10,331 nucleotides of DNA from Nitrososphaerales archaeon TH5895 (GTDB lineage Archaea; Thermoproteota; Nitrososphaeria; Nitrososphaerales; Nitrososphaeraceae): contig JAATVS010000590.1 of NCBI GenBank assembly GCA_014523695.1, forward strand, positions 1-10,331, given 5' to 3'. Shown one piece after another: positions 1-7,655 of the stretch. Made by a program: the position numbers and the translations under genes. The first letter of the stretch is position 1, and the number at the start of each line of letters is the position of its first letter. The notes below the pieces were generated by a model. It saw only the letters and a list, made by a program, of their open reading frames with translations, made no database searches and was not told the origin of the DNA.

Positions 1-116
1 ATCGAATCCCCGATTATACACACCCTATTCTTTTCCTCATAATCAGTGGATTTTCTGTCCTTCATTCCAGAACGTTTCCGAGTTAATTTTATTTCCTATT
101 TGGAGGAACTCATGGA

Positions 117-130
117 CGATTACGTAATCG
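117..130. repeat. 14-bp perfect palindrome
   Basis: The bases cgattacgtaatcg read the same on both strands. The palindrome lies inside the tiny eight-codon frame that follows a GGAGG motif. It could be the binding site of a dimeric repressor, but no gene lies close downstream and one perfect palindrome of this length can occur by chance. Confidence 0.3.
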
Positions 131-640
131 ATAATTGACATTTATCCATTACAACCCTCAATTGAACTGTGTTTGATTCGTTATTGAAGAGTTTCCCCAC
201 TTATCTTTATGAGATCTCCTGCATGTGGAATTGAATCATAAGAATTCGCTTGCACAAAGAATTAGACTATTATAATACCAATTTTCTTAACTAAATTATA
301 GGTTCGCGTCTGAAATCATTGTTTGTATCACAAGAAGACTAGCCAAATCATTCCTTTGCATAGAATCAGCCTCGATTTACTCTGAATTTGATTTGCTCAG
401 GAATCTGTTCTAAAAATTGAGGCAGTGACGCTGGTGTTATGCAATTACGAGCTACCGAGAAGCAAACTTTGCCCTCTCGTCCTAAAGCGTACGTTGTAGA
501 CAAGTCCGCGCGTGGGACTAGCAAGAGAATTGAATTCCATTTCCGACAGGCTATTTCGTCTCTACATACCTTTCTATTCAAGTATGCAAGTTTACTTAGT
601 AATTGTAATTAGTTAGAGCATCTGTCCGAGTATACTTTTA

Positions 641-649
641 CTTATATAG
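641..649 (+). promoter_or_regulatory. Candidate archaeal TATA box upstream of 769 gene
   Basis: CTTATATAG matches the archaeal box A consensus. Transcription would start about 25 bases downstream, near 670. That leaves a leader of roughly 100 bases before the TTG at 769. It would suit the ATG at 665 better, but that frame is only 46 codons and looks non-coding. The call rests on base composition alone in an AT-rich region. Confidence 0.3.
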
Positions 650-768
650 TACTATAGGACAGACATGACGGGATCACGAAAAGGAGTTGATAACAAAAAG
701 ACAATTCGTGAACCTGGTCGCATTATTCACTATAATGTTTTGGATTTGCGCATAGCGCTGGTGACGGC

Positions 769-2097
769 TTGGCTGCAATTCAAATGGATCCTGAATCGGC
801 ACTAAGAGGTAAGCCGGAACGTTTCCGGTATGCACCTTTTCGTCCCTTTACCACGGAACGTCGCTTTGATCGAGACGTAGCAGCAGGCTGGGCTTGGGGT
901 GGGGGAACAAATGATGATGGAGATTACGGTAGCGAGCAGATCTTAGCTACATGCCATTTCAGAATTTATCGCTCTATAGGCGGCGACCACGAGAACCTCG
1001 GCCGAAGGTTATTTGCATCTAGAATGGCAACTTACCTTATTCTTCGCACCATTAGCAATTTAACTCCCGGTACTAATCCGGATGACGCAGAAGTCTGGTG
1101 CGAAGAAATGCAGGATACTGACTTGGAAGATTGGACATCAGAGGGGATATCTAACGGTGCTTACAATAAGGTAATACGCTGGGCATTCGAAAAACAGGGA
1201 TGTTACCATCCAGCAGGAGCTCCGTCACCAGTTACCACGGCGGGGAGCCCTCCGGAAATTGATGTGTATATTAATGATGGAAGAAATGGCGAATACGAAT
1301 TTCAGGCCGTTCACTGGCACAATATGTCAATGTGGAACCGCAACAATCCTGACGGACTGAGTGGACATCAGAATGGCCGTAATGGTGTTACCAATCATAT
1401 GTATGTGGAAGTGAAAAACCGAGGAACATCGGCAGCCAAAGATGTTAACGTAAGGAGTTTTCACTGTTTGCCTGGTGCCGGTCTCAGGTGGCCAGCTGAC
1501 TTTACAGAAATGAACCCTATTGGTGGTCTTACGTTGCCTAGCTTAGGCGCCAATAACACTGAAGAGATAACTGTAGGTCCTTTTGAATGGATACCTAACG
1601 TTAATGTGCACGGACATGATTGTGTGCTCATGGTAGTTTCAACAGAAGGCGACCCGAGCAATATTGACAATCTTACAGGAAGCGAAATAATTGAAGAGTG
1701 GCGTCTAGTACCGAACGATAATAATGTCGGGCAACGGAACGTGGTCATTGTGCCTGGTGGTGGAGGAGGAAAAGGATTGATGAAAGGACTGCATAAACAT
1801 GTTTTTTTTGTAGGAAATTCATTGCCCCGCAAAGCTATAATGGAATTGAAAGTAGAGTTGCCAGCTCTTTTAACAACTACGGGATGGAAACTGAAGTTTG
1901 AAGGAATTGATGATAATAATAAGGTTGAATTAAAGCCGGGGGAAAAAAGAAAGATAGTCATTGATCTTATAGCTGGTAATGATTTTACTAAAGATCAGGT
2001 ACGGAATAATACTGATAGGAACATTACAATCTATTTATATGGAAACGATATGTTGTTGGGAGGAATGACTTATCAGCTTGACCCAGAATCATTTTAG
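769..2097 (+). CDS. C-terminal part of a protease-related protein with CARDB-like domain, probably 5'-truncated
   Basis: The 442-residue product starts at TTG 769 or, more plausibly, ATG 784 (residue 6). Residues 30-150 form a helical segment with the motifs WAWGGG (41-46), YGSEQIL (53-59) and KVIRWAFEKQG (134-144). Residues 205-290 look like a CARDB-type beta-sandwich, with VEVKNRGTSAAKDV at 213-226. A second beta-rich domain follows to the end, joined through WRLVPNDNNVGQRNV (311-325) and a glycine run (330-334). From memory, this layout forms the tail of large proteins that carry an HExxH zinc-peptidase-like domain in front. The matching sequence seems to begin before the start codon: the same frame reads FGFAHSAGDGL just upstream, back to a stop at 733-735. 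No HExxH occurs upstream in the window. It is therefore probably a truncated gene or a non-catalytic derivative. No signal peptide is visible. GC falls from about 50-60% near the 5' end to about 35% near the 3' end. Confidence 0.75.
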   Translation: MAAIQMDPESALRGKPERFRYAPFRPFTTERRFDRDVAAGWAWGGGTNDDGDYGSEQILATCHFRIYRSIGGDHENLGRRLFASRMATYLILRTISNLTPGTNPDDAEVWCEEMQDTDLEDWTSEGISNGAYNKVIRWAFEKQGCYHPAGAPSPVTTAGSPPEIDVYINDGRNGEYEFQAVHWHNMSMWNRNNPDGLSGHQNGRNGVTNHMYVEVKNRGTSAAKDVNVRSFHCLPGAGLRWPADFTEMNPIGGLTLPSLGANNTEEITVGPFEWIPNVNVHGHDCVLMVVSTEGDPSNIDNLTGSEIIEEWRLVPNDNNVGQRNVVIVPGGGGGKGLMKGLHKHVFFVGNSLPRKAIMELKVELPALLTTTGWKLKFEGIDDNNKVELKPGEKRKIVIDLIAGNDFTKDQVRNNTDRNITIYLYGNDMLLGGMTYQLDPESF

Positions 2098-2216
2098 GAA
2101 ATTCAGAAAGGACTATGAGAATATAAAGTGCATGAGTCTTGACGAAGGAAGTGAAGGTTTCATGCTTGTAAGAATGAGTAGTTATTTAGTGTAAAAAAAC
2201 TGGTTGCAATTGGGTA

Positions 2217-2381
2217 ATGCCAGTAGGCAATTTTAATCATACTTCGACCTCAAAAATAGTCGATAAGATTTTGGCGTTCTTCATTGACATGGAAACCGAT
2301 GAAGCCCAACTTATTGTTGACTATACTTTTTTGAGAGCCTTGGCACATGTAGCCGAAGACTACCTCTATCACAATAGATGA
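2217..2381 (+). CDS. Doubtful small ORF, 54 residues
   Basis: ATG-initiated frame ending at TGA 2379-2381. The frame stays open upstream for nine more codons to a TAG. The product is amphipathic and acidic, with LAFFIDMETDEAQLIVDY at residues 19-36, and has no cysteine motif, signal peptide or membrane span. I do not recognise it. An open frame of this length is expected by chance somewhere in the gaps of this window, so I list it only as a candidate. Confidence 0.15.
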   Translation: MPVGNFNHTSTSKIVDKILAFFIDMETDEAQLIVDYTFLRALAHVAEDYLYHNR

Positions 2382-2571
2382 TTTTTATTACTTTCTCGGA
2401 AATTTCTAAAGGAAAATGTAGTATGATAGAAATTCTCAAGTTTCGTAATATGCTTTTTAGTCCGAAGTTGGTCTTAGACACTTTTTCTTTTTTATGCGGG
2501 GCGAACATTTGAGTACCAGGTGGATATAGCACACCACCATATTTATAAAATGACAGATAATACCAATCTTG

Positions 2572-2640
2572 TGAGTCAGAATAGCTTTTCGTCTAGTGCT
2601 GACGGATTTCGTACCCTAGTATATTTCAACCCCTGACTCA
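2572..2640. repeat. 8-bp inverted repeat enclosing 53 bases
   Basis: TGAGTCAG at 2572-2579 pairs perfectly with CTGACTCA at 2633-2640. A TATA-like TTTATAAA lies about 25 bases before the left arm, so a plus-strand transcript could begin at this arm and close on itself. The enclosed sequence has only weak internal stems. The length and 7-bp end stem recall a tRNA, but no T-loop or proper anticodon arm can be drawn. Confidence 0.3.
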
Positions 2641-2685
2641 TCCACTTTAAATTGACGATCTTCATGGTAAGAACGATTCCCTCAT

Positions 2686-2704
2686 TGCACCCTCCTTGGG
2701 TGCA
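2686..2704. repeat. Perfect 7-bp GC-rich hairpin, 5-base loop
   Basis: TGCACCC (2686-2692) and GGGTGCA (2698-2704) are exact complements around the loop TCCTT. No T-run follows on either strand, so it is not a classical intrinsic terminator. It lies about 125 bases before the 2829 gene and could be a protein-binding site or RNA element. Confidence 0.4.
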
Positions 2705-2777
2705 GACAAAGAACTCCAAATTGATAAGTCCATTTCGCAGATTAGCTCCTGAGGCCGCCGCGACTAGACTCCAATAT

Positions 2778-2786
2778 CTTTATAAG
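2778..2786 (+). promoter_or_regulatory. Candidate TATA box for the 2829 gene
   Basis: CTTTATAAG fits the archaeal TATA consensus. A start about 25 bases downstream would give a short leader of roughly 20 bases before ATG 2829. No SD precedes that ATG, which fits the short-leader transcripts common in these archaea. Confidence 0.4.
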
Positions 2787-2828
2787 AAATAGCACGTTCT
2801 TACGCCTTTACCTGATACGATAAATTCA

Positions 2829-3230
2829 ATGTCCAAACTCGCAAGTCAGATGAAAACGGAAGGTATCCCCCCCAACACATCTAGCCAGATAATGGAAATA
2901 CTCGAAAATAATAATAATGCACAAATCACTCTAAATACTAGCCTAACTGAAATTATTAAAACTGTTGCTACAGTCTTGGCAGGTGCTGTGACTACTATCA
3001 TCGGATTTTACTTTGGAAACAAAGCTGCAACAGAGGCGAAGACTGAGGATAAGGGACCAGAACCTGTGAAGGATAAGGGACCAGGATCAGGACCAGAACC
3101 TGTGAAGGATAAGGGACCAGGATCAGGACCAGAACCTGTGAAGGATAAGGGACCAGAACCTGTGAAGGATAAGGGACCAGAACCTATGAAGCGTGAGGGA
3201 CCAGAACCTGGGACTGTGTCTTCAACGTGA
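2829..3230 (+). CDS. Small single-span membrane protein with Pro/Gly/Lys/Glu repeat tail
   Basis: The product has 133 residues in three parts. Residues 1-42 are polar and Asn/Thr-rich, residues 43-64 form one hydrophobic span (IKTVATVLAGAVTTIIGFYFG), and residues 65-133 are a charged tail. The pattern 'hydrophobic stretch then IGFYFGNKAA' is common at the end of small membrane proteins in many prokaryotes, though I know no assigned function. The tail is built from copies of DKGPEPVK, two of them expanded to DKGPGSGPEPVK, and is probably extended and disordered. The orientation is probably N-terminus inside or outside with the tail on the opposite face, which cannot be settled here. The gene stands alone and is convergent with the subtilase gene. 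The repeats make copy number and protein length prone to change. Confidence 0.65.
   Translation: MSKLASQMKTEGIPPNTSSQIMEILENNNNAQITLNTSLTEIIKTVATVLAGAVTTIIGFYFGNKAATEAKTEDKGPEPVKDKGPGSGPEPVKDKGPGSGPEPVKDKGPEPVKDKGPEPMKREGPEPGTVSST
3048..3215 (+). repeat. In-frame tandem repeat, 24/36-bp units
   Basis: There are six units: 3048-3071, 3072-3107, 3108-3143, 3144-3167, 3168-3191 and a diverged 3192-3215. Units 2 and 3 are 36 bp and identical. Each is the 24-bp unit plus a 12-bp insert (encoding GPGS) that duplicates part of the unit. Units 1 and 4 are identical, and unit 5 differs by one base (Val to Met). All lengths are multiples of three, so gain or loss of units keeps the frame. The near-identity points to recent slippage or recombination. 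Confidence 0.9.
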
Positions 3231-3573
3231 ACCACACCGAGAGTTTTAGTGCCAACGGCTAAAGAATAAGCTCGAAATACAGGTAGAAATACGGTGAATT
3301 AGAAGCTCCTGATTCACTAGGCATTCTAGGCCAGAAAAGTTTCTGCAGATGATGATGTTAGTCCTGCCCTAGAAATTTGCCTTCGCTCTAAGGACAAGAA
3401 GATGTGACTGGTACAGGGTTAAGTCTATTATAGTTCCACTCTTGACTAACTCAAAAAGTGGAGTCATCGTTCAGTGCTTATATCACACATTCACTTAACA
3501 TCCGTGAAGATATTAGGACTTTCAGAAATAGCAAATGCCTCTAAATTCAGGGTAAGGATAACTTACTTTAATT
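3231..3573. other. Convergent gap
   Basis: This lies between the 3' ends of the 2829 gene and the subtilase gene. No gene is seen. It holds one imperfect hairpin at 3435-3462 (TCCACT with AGTGGA, then TTGA with TCAA around a five-base loop). That may help transcript ends from either side, but no clear T-tract follows it. Confidence 0.4.
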
Positions 3574-5985
3574 CTAGGCTATCAATTTAAGTTCTTTACA
3601 ATTTGATACTACTAGCGCGTAATCTTGTCTAACTGCCTGAGATAACTCAGGAATTCCCTTGGTGATGTTGACTCCTTCGATCTCAATTTCGTATTTATCA
3701 GTTGAAGGAGTTGGTATTGATATTTTTTGAACATTATTACGAATGTTATTCTCGTCCTCTGAGGTAAATACTTGTCCCGAGTCAGTACTGATTAATCGTA
3801 AATGAAGCTTGTTTTGAATTGTATCACCTGGAGGATCTCGCCATACTAATGTGATGGCCACAGGATTCGACACGGAATTCACAGTAACAGAATACCCATT
3901 AAGTTCTCCAGTAGCTAAGGCGTTATCTATAGAATCATCAAACTTTATTAAAGGTGCAAGTGCCTCTTCAAGGTTTATCAGGCCCCATCCTTGCAGACTA
4001 GGAGGCTGTCCTAAACTTACTGTCCCATTGATTAGTAGCGCTTTAATTAAAGCAGCTGATGGTTTATTGCCATTATTAACTAAAAATTCACGTATAAGCG
4101 CACAAGCACCAGCAGTAATAGGTGTTGCCATACTAGTCCCACTTGAATACATGTATTCCTTCGAAAATGCCGAGTCAAAATTGGTGGGCGAAGGACACAT
4201 TTTGTCCCCATGTCCTAGAATAGGTCCGTTGGGTAATCCATAACCTACCGCTTTATCATGAGAGTGCCTATCTCCAGTAAACCAATCCTCAACACAAACA
4301 GATGATCTGGTAGAAAGAATCCATGTACCGGGAGCAACTACATCTGGTTTTTGACGATCATGTAGCACCGGCCCAATACTGCTGAAATTCGCAATATTAC
4401 TTTTGTTATCTGCCTCTTCATTAATTTTTTCTAATGTGATAGGTTGACCGGTGTTAGGATTAATAGTATCAGTTTTGATGATTCCACTTGGTAACGATCG
4501 TAAGCTTTCGCTAGCTCCTACAGTGATTACATTTTTAGCGGTACCTGGCGGAGAAATTATTTTATCTCGATTTCTTGGTCTATCTCCATCATTACCTGCA
4601 GCAAAGAGTACAAGCAAGTCTCTATGTTTAAACATAAAATTATCAGTGGACTTTGAATCTTCAGTATATAGTCCACTAGTTTGACACCCAAATACAGGAT
4701 GACATGAGTTTCCCCATGAATTCGTGAAAATTGTTGCTCCGTCTTCCATGGCTTGCATATAAAGATTCTCCAGAATATCAGGTAATCCAGTTAGACGACC
4801 TTCAGAATCCTCCGTTGATTGAAAAACCAATTTAGCATTTGGTGCCATTCCTCTAACTCTACCATTTGAACGCGAACCACTGCCCAGAACAGATCCTGCT
4901 ACATGAGTACCATGTCCATTCAGGTCACTTGCATCATTTGGTCTTCCTCTTGCATGAATTGTAACTATTCTTTCTCTAAAATCAGCCGACATTGTTTGAT
5001 CATTTTTACCGGTATCTATGCCTGTGTCAGTGACAGCAATTACTTGGCCATTGCCCAGAAGATGATCGTTATTTCTAATTATACTAACTTTTGATAATTC
5101 TTCTGCCACTTCATTGTAAGAACGGTTTGGAGCATATGGATCGATCCTTCTAACATAGGGCAAATCCATTATTTTCTGAAGTTTGTCAGTGTTTTCAATA
5201 TCTTCAACACTAGCAGAAATTATAAAGCGATTTTCTTCAGCGCTAACTACCGTCACCCCCATATTAGTGAGAAATTCTTTAAATTGTTGATGAAAAGAAG
5301 AATCAAATAATATAACATCCAGGTCTCCTTCTTCTTTTCGTAGACTGCTTCTTGCATCCCCATCCCTAATCTTGCCAGTAGTAGATTTCATCGCCTCGCC
5401 TTGTACAGGCTCTGATAATCCCTTAGAGGGACTTATTGTAGATTCGATAGCTGGATTATCAGTAAAACTTTTACTCATACGAGACTGAATTTTTGTAGAA
5501 ACCAGTGACGGCGAAATTTTTAATTCTGGATAATATGGGAGAATGGATTGTATGAAAGTCTGATCATTGAGCTGATTCAAATTTTTATTATCTACTCCAA
5601 TAAGGTAATGATTACTGTCTGTTATCTGTTGATAGATGGTTACTCCTACTTCGTCTAGTTTACGTTTCCACTCATTATGCATTGGGCCTACTAACTGCAG
5701 AATATAATGCCCACGCCCATCCTTTGTTGATAAGTCAGAAATATTATTCCCTGCTAGCCTCGCTTCAGGTCGTGAAGTATTAATTTTATATCCACTGACT
5801 TCTAAATCTGAAGCATCCTTGATTTCCCTAATTTTGAGGCCCTGTGATATAATTTGTTGCCTGTTACGATCGTCGACATCAACTAACACGGATTGACCAT
5901 AATCAGCTATTATATTGTTACTGTTGTCTTTTACGAATTGAAGGAGATTGCGCTTATCTTTGCCCAAGAGTACCATAACCTTCAT
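3574..5985 (-). CDS. KP-43-like subtilisin family serine protease (S8) with multi-repeat N-terminal region
   Basis: The 803-residue protein is an S8 protease. Its catalytic triad is Asp320 (VTDTGIDTG), His358 (NGHGTHVAG) and Ser618 (SSGTSMATP), with the oxyanion Asn at 465 (FAAGND). The core (about 305-680) resembles the oxidation-stable KP-43 subfamily, with TNSWG (421-425), SPPGTAKNVITVGA (478-491) and KPDVVAPGTWILS (546-558). The beta-sandwich C-terminal domain of that subfamily follows at about 690-803. The first 300 residues appear to hold three related alpha/beta units at about 1-60, 92-163 and 222-295, each like a subtilase prodomain; a serine/lysine-rich linker (164-220) separates the last two. 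No signal peptide or membrane span is visible, so export is unproven. The ATG start is supported by a strong SD seven bases upstream. The prodomain units presumably assist folding and inhibit the enzyme until cleaved. Confidence 0.95.
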   Translation of the reverse strand: MKVMVLLGKDKRNLLQFVKDNSNNIIADYGQSVLVDVDDRNRQQIISQGLKIREIKDASDLEVSGYKINTSRPEARLAGNNISDLSTKDGRGHYILQLVGPMHNEWKRKLDEVGVTIYQQITDSNHYLIGVDNKNLNQLNDQTFIQSILPYYPELKISPSLVSTKIQSRMSKSFTDNPAIESTISPSKGLSEPVQGEAMKSTTGKIRDGDARSSLRKEEGDLDVILFDSSFHQQFKEFLTNMGVTVVSAEENRFIISASVEDIENTDKLQKIMDLPYVRRIDPYAPNRSYNEVAEELSKVSIIRNNDHLLGNGQVIAVTDTGIDTGKNDQTMSADFRERIVTIHARGRPNDASDLNGHGTHVAGSVLGSGSRSNGRVRGMAPNAKLVFQSTEDSEGRLTGLPDILENLYMQAMEDGATIFTNSWGNSCHPVFGCQTSGLYTEDSKSTDNFMFKHRDLLVLFAAGNDGDRPRNRDKIISPPGTAKNVITVGASESLRSLPSGIIKTDTINPNTGQPITLEKINEEADNKSNIANFSSIGPVLHDRQKPDVVAPGTWILSTRSSVCVEDWFTGDRHSHDKAVGYGLPNGPILGHGDKMCPSPTNFDSAFSKEYMYSSGTSMATPITAGACALIREFLVNNGNKPSAALIKALLINGTVSLGQPPSLQGWGLINLEEALAPLIKFDDSIDNALATGELNGYSVTVNSVSNPVAITLVWRDPPGDTIQNKLHLRLISTDSGQVFTSEDENNIRNNVQKISIPTPSTDKYEIEIEGVNITKGIPELSQAVRQDYALVVSNCKELKLIA

Positions 5986-6586
5986 AGAGATTTCCTCCTT
6001 TGCAACCTCGACGACTCAAACAGTTTCAATATTGTGTTAGTCTTCAACATACCTTGCTATGCAGAAATGTAATACATAAGTTTTACCCCCTAATGTAACA
6101 CAAGAAGGATTATCACAGGAAACTGCTTGAGTGCCAAAAATGTACTTTATCAACATATGTACAACAACGAGGTACCTAAAGTAGCCTGTGGAAGATCAAG
6201 GTGGCTTATTACTCCTGGAATAATTCTATTTTCCTCAACCCCTTCTCGGATCACTAACACAAAATAGAGTGAATTCAGTCTCCAGACTCATTCATCTCAT
6301 TTACGAATGCATTAGAAAATTCTGAATATGCATTCTTAGAAAGATGTTTCGAGGAGCTCCTAATCTGCTTCCAAACTGTCTATCGTTGTTTTGATCGTGT
6401 GGTCCCGAATCATAATTGGGTACTACTTCTATTACATCTTCGAAATTGTTATGGTTACTAATATCCTGCCTATCTCTACCCCCCCCCGAGAACTGTAGAG
6501 GACTTTTTGGCACTAGGAAGGCAGACAGTTGGTGGGAGGACCGTTAGACGTTATAGTACATTCTGTAGTTTACGAGGTTTGGAATA
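5986..6586. other. Gap between subtilase and nuclease genes
   Basis: It must contain the subtilase promoter; a weak TATA-like TTATGTATTA is readable on the minus strand near 6068-6079. A minus-strand frame at 6301-6513 (GTG start, 70 residues, polar, no motif) runs through a run of nine C at 6479-6487. I do not regard it as a convincing gene. Nothing else is recognisable. Confidence 0.4.
5993..6000 (-). promoter_or_regulatory. Strong Shine-Dalgarno of the subtilase gene
   Basis: On the minus strand AAGGAGGA lies seven bases before the ATG at 5985. It is the clearest ribosome binding site in the window; the other genes lack one. It fixes the start and suggests a leadered transcript for this gene. 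Confidence 0.85.
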
Positions 6587-7441
6587 TCAAGGAGGCAAAC
6601 GCTGTGTAATTTTCAACGGGTCTTCGAAAAGGCGTGCGATAGGACCAGCAATACTTACTACTCGCAGGTTCTCAGGGCTTTCAGTCAAGCTAACTTCGTT
6701 ACCCTGAACCTTAACTATATCGTCAAGGCCTTTTCTCTCCATTGTTGGGAGTATATCTACTCGCTCACCCTTGGCTTCCAACCAGGCTAGAAAGTCACCT
6801 AGATTCTGATGACTATTGAAATATTCGTCTAGTCTACGCCATAGCTTCGGCCAAATTGGAGCAATCGTGGGAAGTTTGGAAGCATCACTAACGGTAACTC
6901 CATCCATCGTAGCGTCGGTAGGCCAGTAACCTTTTGATGATTGCTTGGCGGAGCTTAGAGCTTCATTGAAGGCCTCTCTTAAATCTGCAAACAGTGTATC
7001 ATAATATAACGGATAGCCATAGCCAGCAGCCACTTGTTTGTAATTAACCGAATTACGGACCATTGCCTGATCGAGAATAATGTCAGATCCGTCTTTACTA
7101 TCGACGTTACCACTGAAGGCAAAACAGATAGGTCTTCCATGTGGATCAACCATTCTAGCAAGAACATAGCCTGGAGGTTCCTGATTGGTGTTTTCATCAT
7201 AATCAATTAATGAAAATAAGCTATTCTTCGCCTCAACAGAGAGAGGCTTTGTGGCGCCCTTTTCAATAGCGTCGATTGCCTCAAATCTGGTCTGGACTGT
7301 CCGATTATCAAAATTTATGTTGACTTTTCCGCCTTTTAGCTTTAACCAATAGATAGGATCGTTTGCTCTAAATCTTATGGAATCCCCATCAGGTGTTCCT
7401 GCATTTGGAACAAATTTACCTTTAAGCAAAGTAAATGGCAT
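6587..7441 (-). CDS. Staphylococcal nuclease-like (thermonuclease family) protein with C-terminal extension
   Basis: The 284-residue product has an SNase-type OB-fold at about 1-172. PDGDSIRF (17-24) supplies the calcium-site Asp18/Asp20. TRFEAIDAIE (51-60) supplies Arg52, Asp57 and Glu60, with the same spacing as Arg35, Asp40 and Glu43 of the Staphylococcus enzyme. Arg96 or Arg103 may serve as the second catalytic arginine. The fold ends with the helical AMVRNSVNYKQVAAGYGYP (126-144) and SSKGYW (168-173), as in other members. Residues 174-284 form an extra domain that, from memory, a subset of prokaryotic SNase-like proteins shares; its role is unknown. A calcium-dependent phosphodiesterase acting on DNA or RNA is expected. 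No signal peptide is present, unlike secreted nucleases. The start is ATG without an SD, fitting a short-leader transcript from the TATA element at 7475-7484. Confidence 0.8.
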   Translation of the reverse strand: MPFTLLKGKFVPNAGTPDGDSIRFRANDPIYWLKLKGGKVNINFDNRTVQTRFEAIDAIEKGATKPLSVEAKNSLFSLIDYDENTNQEPPGYVLARMVDPHGRPICFAFSGNVDSKDGSDIILDQAMVRNSVNYKQVAAGYGYPLYYDTLFADLREAFNEALSSAKQSSKGYWPTDATMDGVTVSDASKLPTIAPIWPKLWRRLDEYFNSHQNLGDFLAWLEAKGERVDILPTMERKGLDDIVKVQGNEVSLTESPENLRVVSIAGPIARLFEDPLKITQRLPP

Positions 7442-7474
7442 TACAAACTATTCTGGTTTGCCTTGTATATTAGG

Positions 7475-7484
7475 TTTTTATAAT
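7475..7484 (-). promoter_or_regulatory. Candidate TATA box for the nuclease gene
   Basis: ATTATAAAAA on the minus strand is centred about 38 bases before ATG 7441. Transcription would start roughly 13 bases before the ATG, giving a very short leader. This agrees with the absence of an SD. Confidence 0.4.
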
Positions 7485-7655
7485 ATGCATCACTCAGTGA
7501 TAGCTAAACGCTTCAGTTCAAATTTTGAAATGCTTTGCTATTCTTTCGATTGTAATCTTGTTAGAAAACAGTACCTACATTATAGGCGATCTACCGTGGT
7601 TTGGATCGAGCCAAACGACATGATCACCAGATGACAATCCTCTAATCGACGATTC

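Larger units (their letters stand above)
1..664. other. Gene-poor region at left end
   Basis: I see no convincing gene here. All frames are broken by frequent stops. The longest open stretch is 71 codons on the minus strand at 366-581; it would start with TTG, has no Shine-Dalgarno (SD) sequence and resembles nothing I know. The stretch 430-520 is visibly more GC-rich than its surroundings, which could mark an old decayed gene. A GGAGG at 102-106 followed by ATG at 112 opens only an eight-residue frame (stop at 136-138). Confidence 0.5.
2098..2828. other. Long gap with inverted repeats and doubtful small ORFs
   Basis: No recognisable gene is seen across 730 bases. A plus-strand frame at 2217-2381 (ATG start, 54 residues, ending in an acidic helical stretch VAEDYLYHNR) and a minus-strand frame at 2311-2532 overlap each other, and neither has an SD or a known motif. 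The right half carries a TATA-like TTTATAAA (2542-2549), an 8-bp inverted repeat (2572-2579 with 2633-2640) and a perfect 7-bp hairpin (2686-2704). A small structured RNA or regulatory leader is possible but not shown. Confidence 0.4.

Noticed and set aside
1..12. The bases tcgaatcc at the window start resemble the T-arm of a tRNA
   Set aside because: The conserved TTC is not complete, and no acceptor stem or CCA-like end can be drawn from what follows.
366..581. Minus-strand frame of 71 codons
   Set aside because: TTG start, no SD, no recognisable motif, and a length expected by chance. The higher GC here may only mark an old decayed gene.
665..805. Plus-strand frame of 46 codons (ATG 665) overlapping the 769 gene, first thought to be its shifted N-terminus
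   Set aside because: Its translation does not resemble the expected upstream part of the family, and FGFAHSAGD is in the frame of the 769 gene, not in this one.
70..827. Shared 11-base word gaacgtttccg at 70-80 and 817-827
   Set aside because: Matches of this length are expected by chance in 10 kb, and the second copy is inside a coding region.
2311..2532. Minus-strand frame of 73 codons
   Set aside because: It has no SD or motif, and its composition matches the non-coding surroundings.
2573..2639. tRNA-like region with a 7-bp end stem
   Set aside because: There is no T-loop, no GG in the D-loop and no five-base anticodon stem.
3048..3215. CRISPR-like array
   Set aside because: The units are contiguous without unique spacers and are translated in frame.
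3008..3235. Minus-strand frame rich in Gly, Pro and Ser
   Set aside because: It is the antisense shadow of the tandem repeat. The plus frame has the membrane span and a plausible start.
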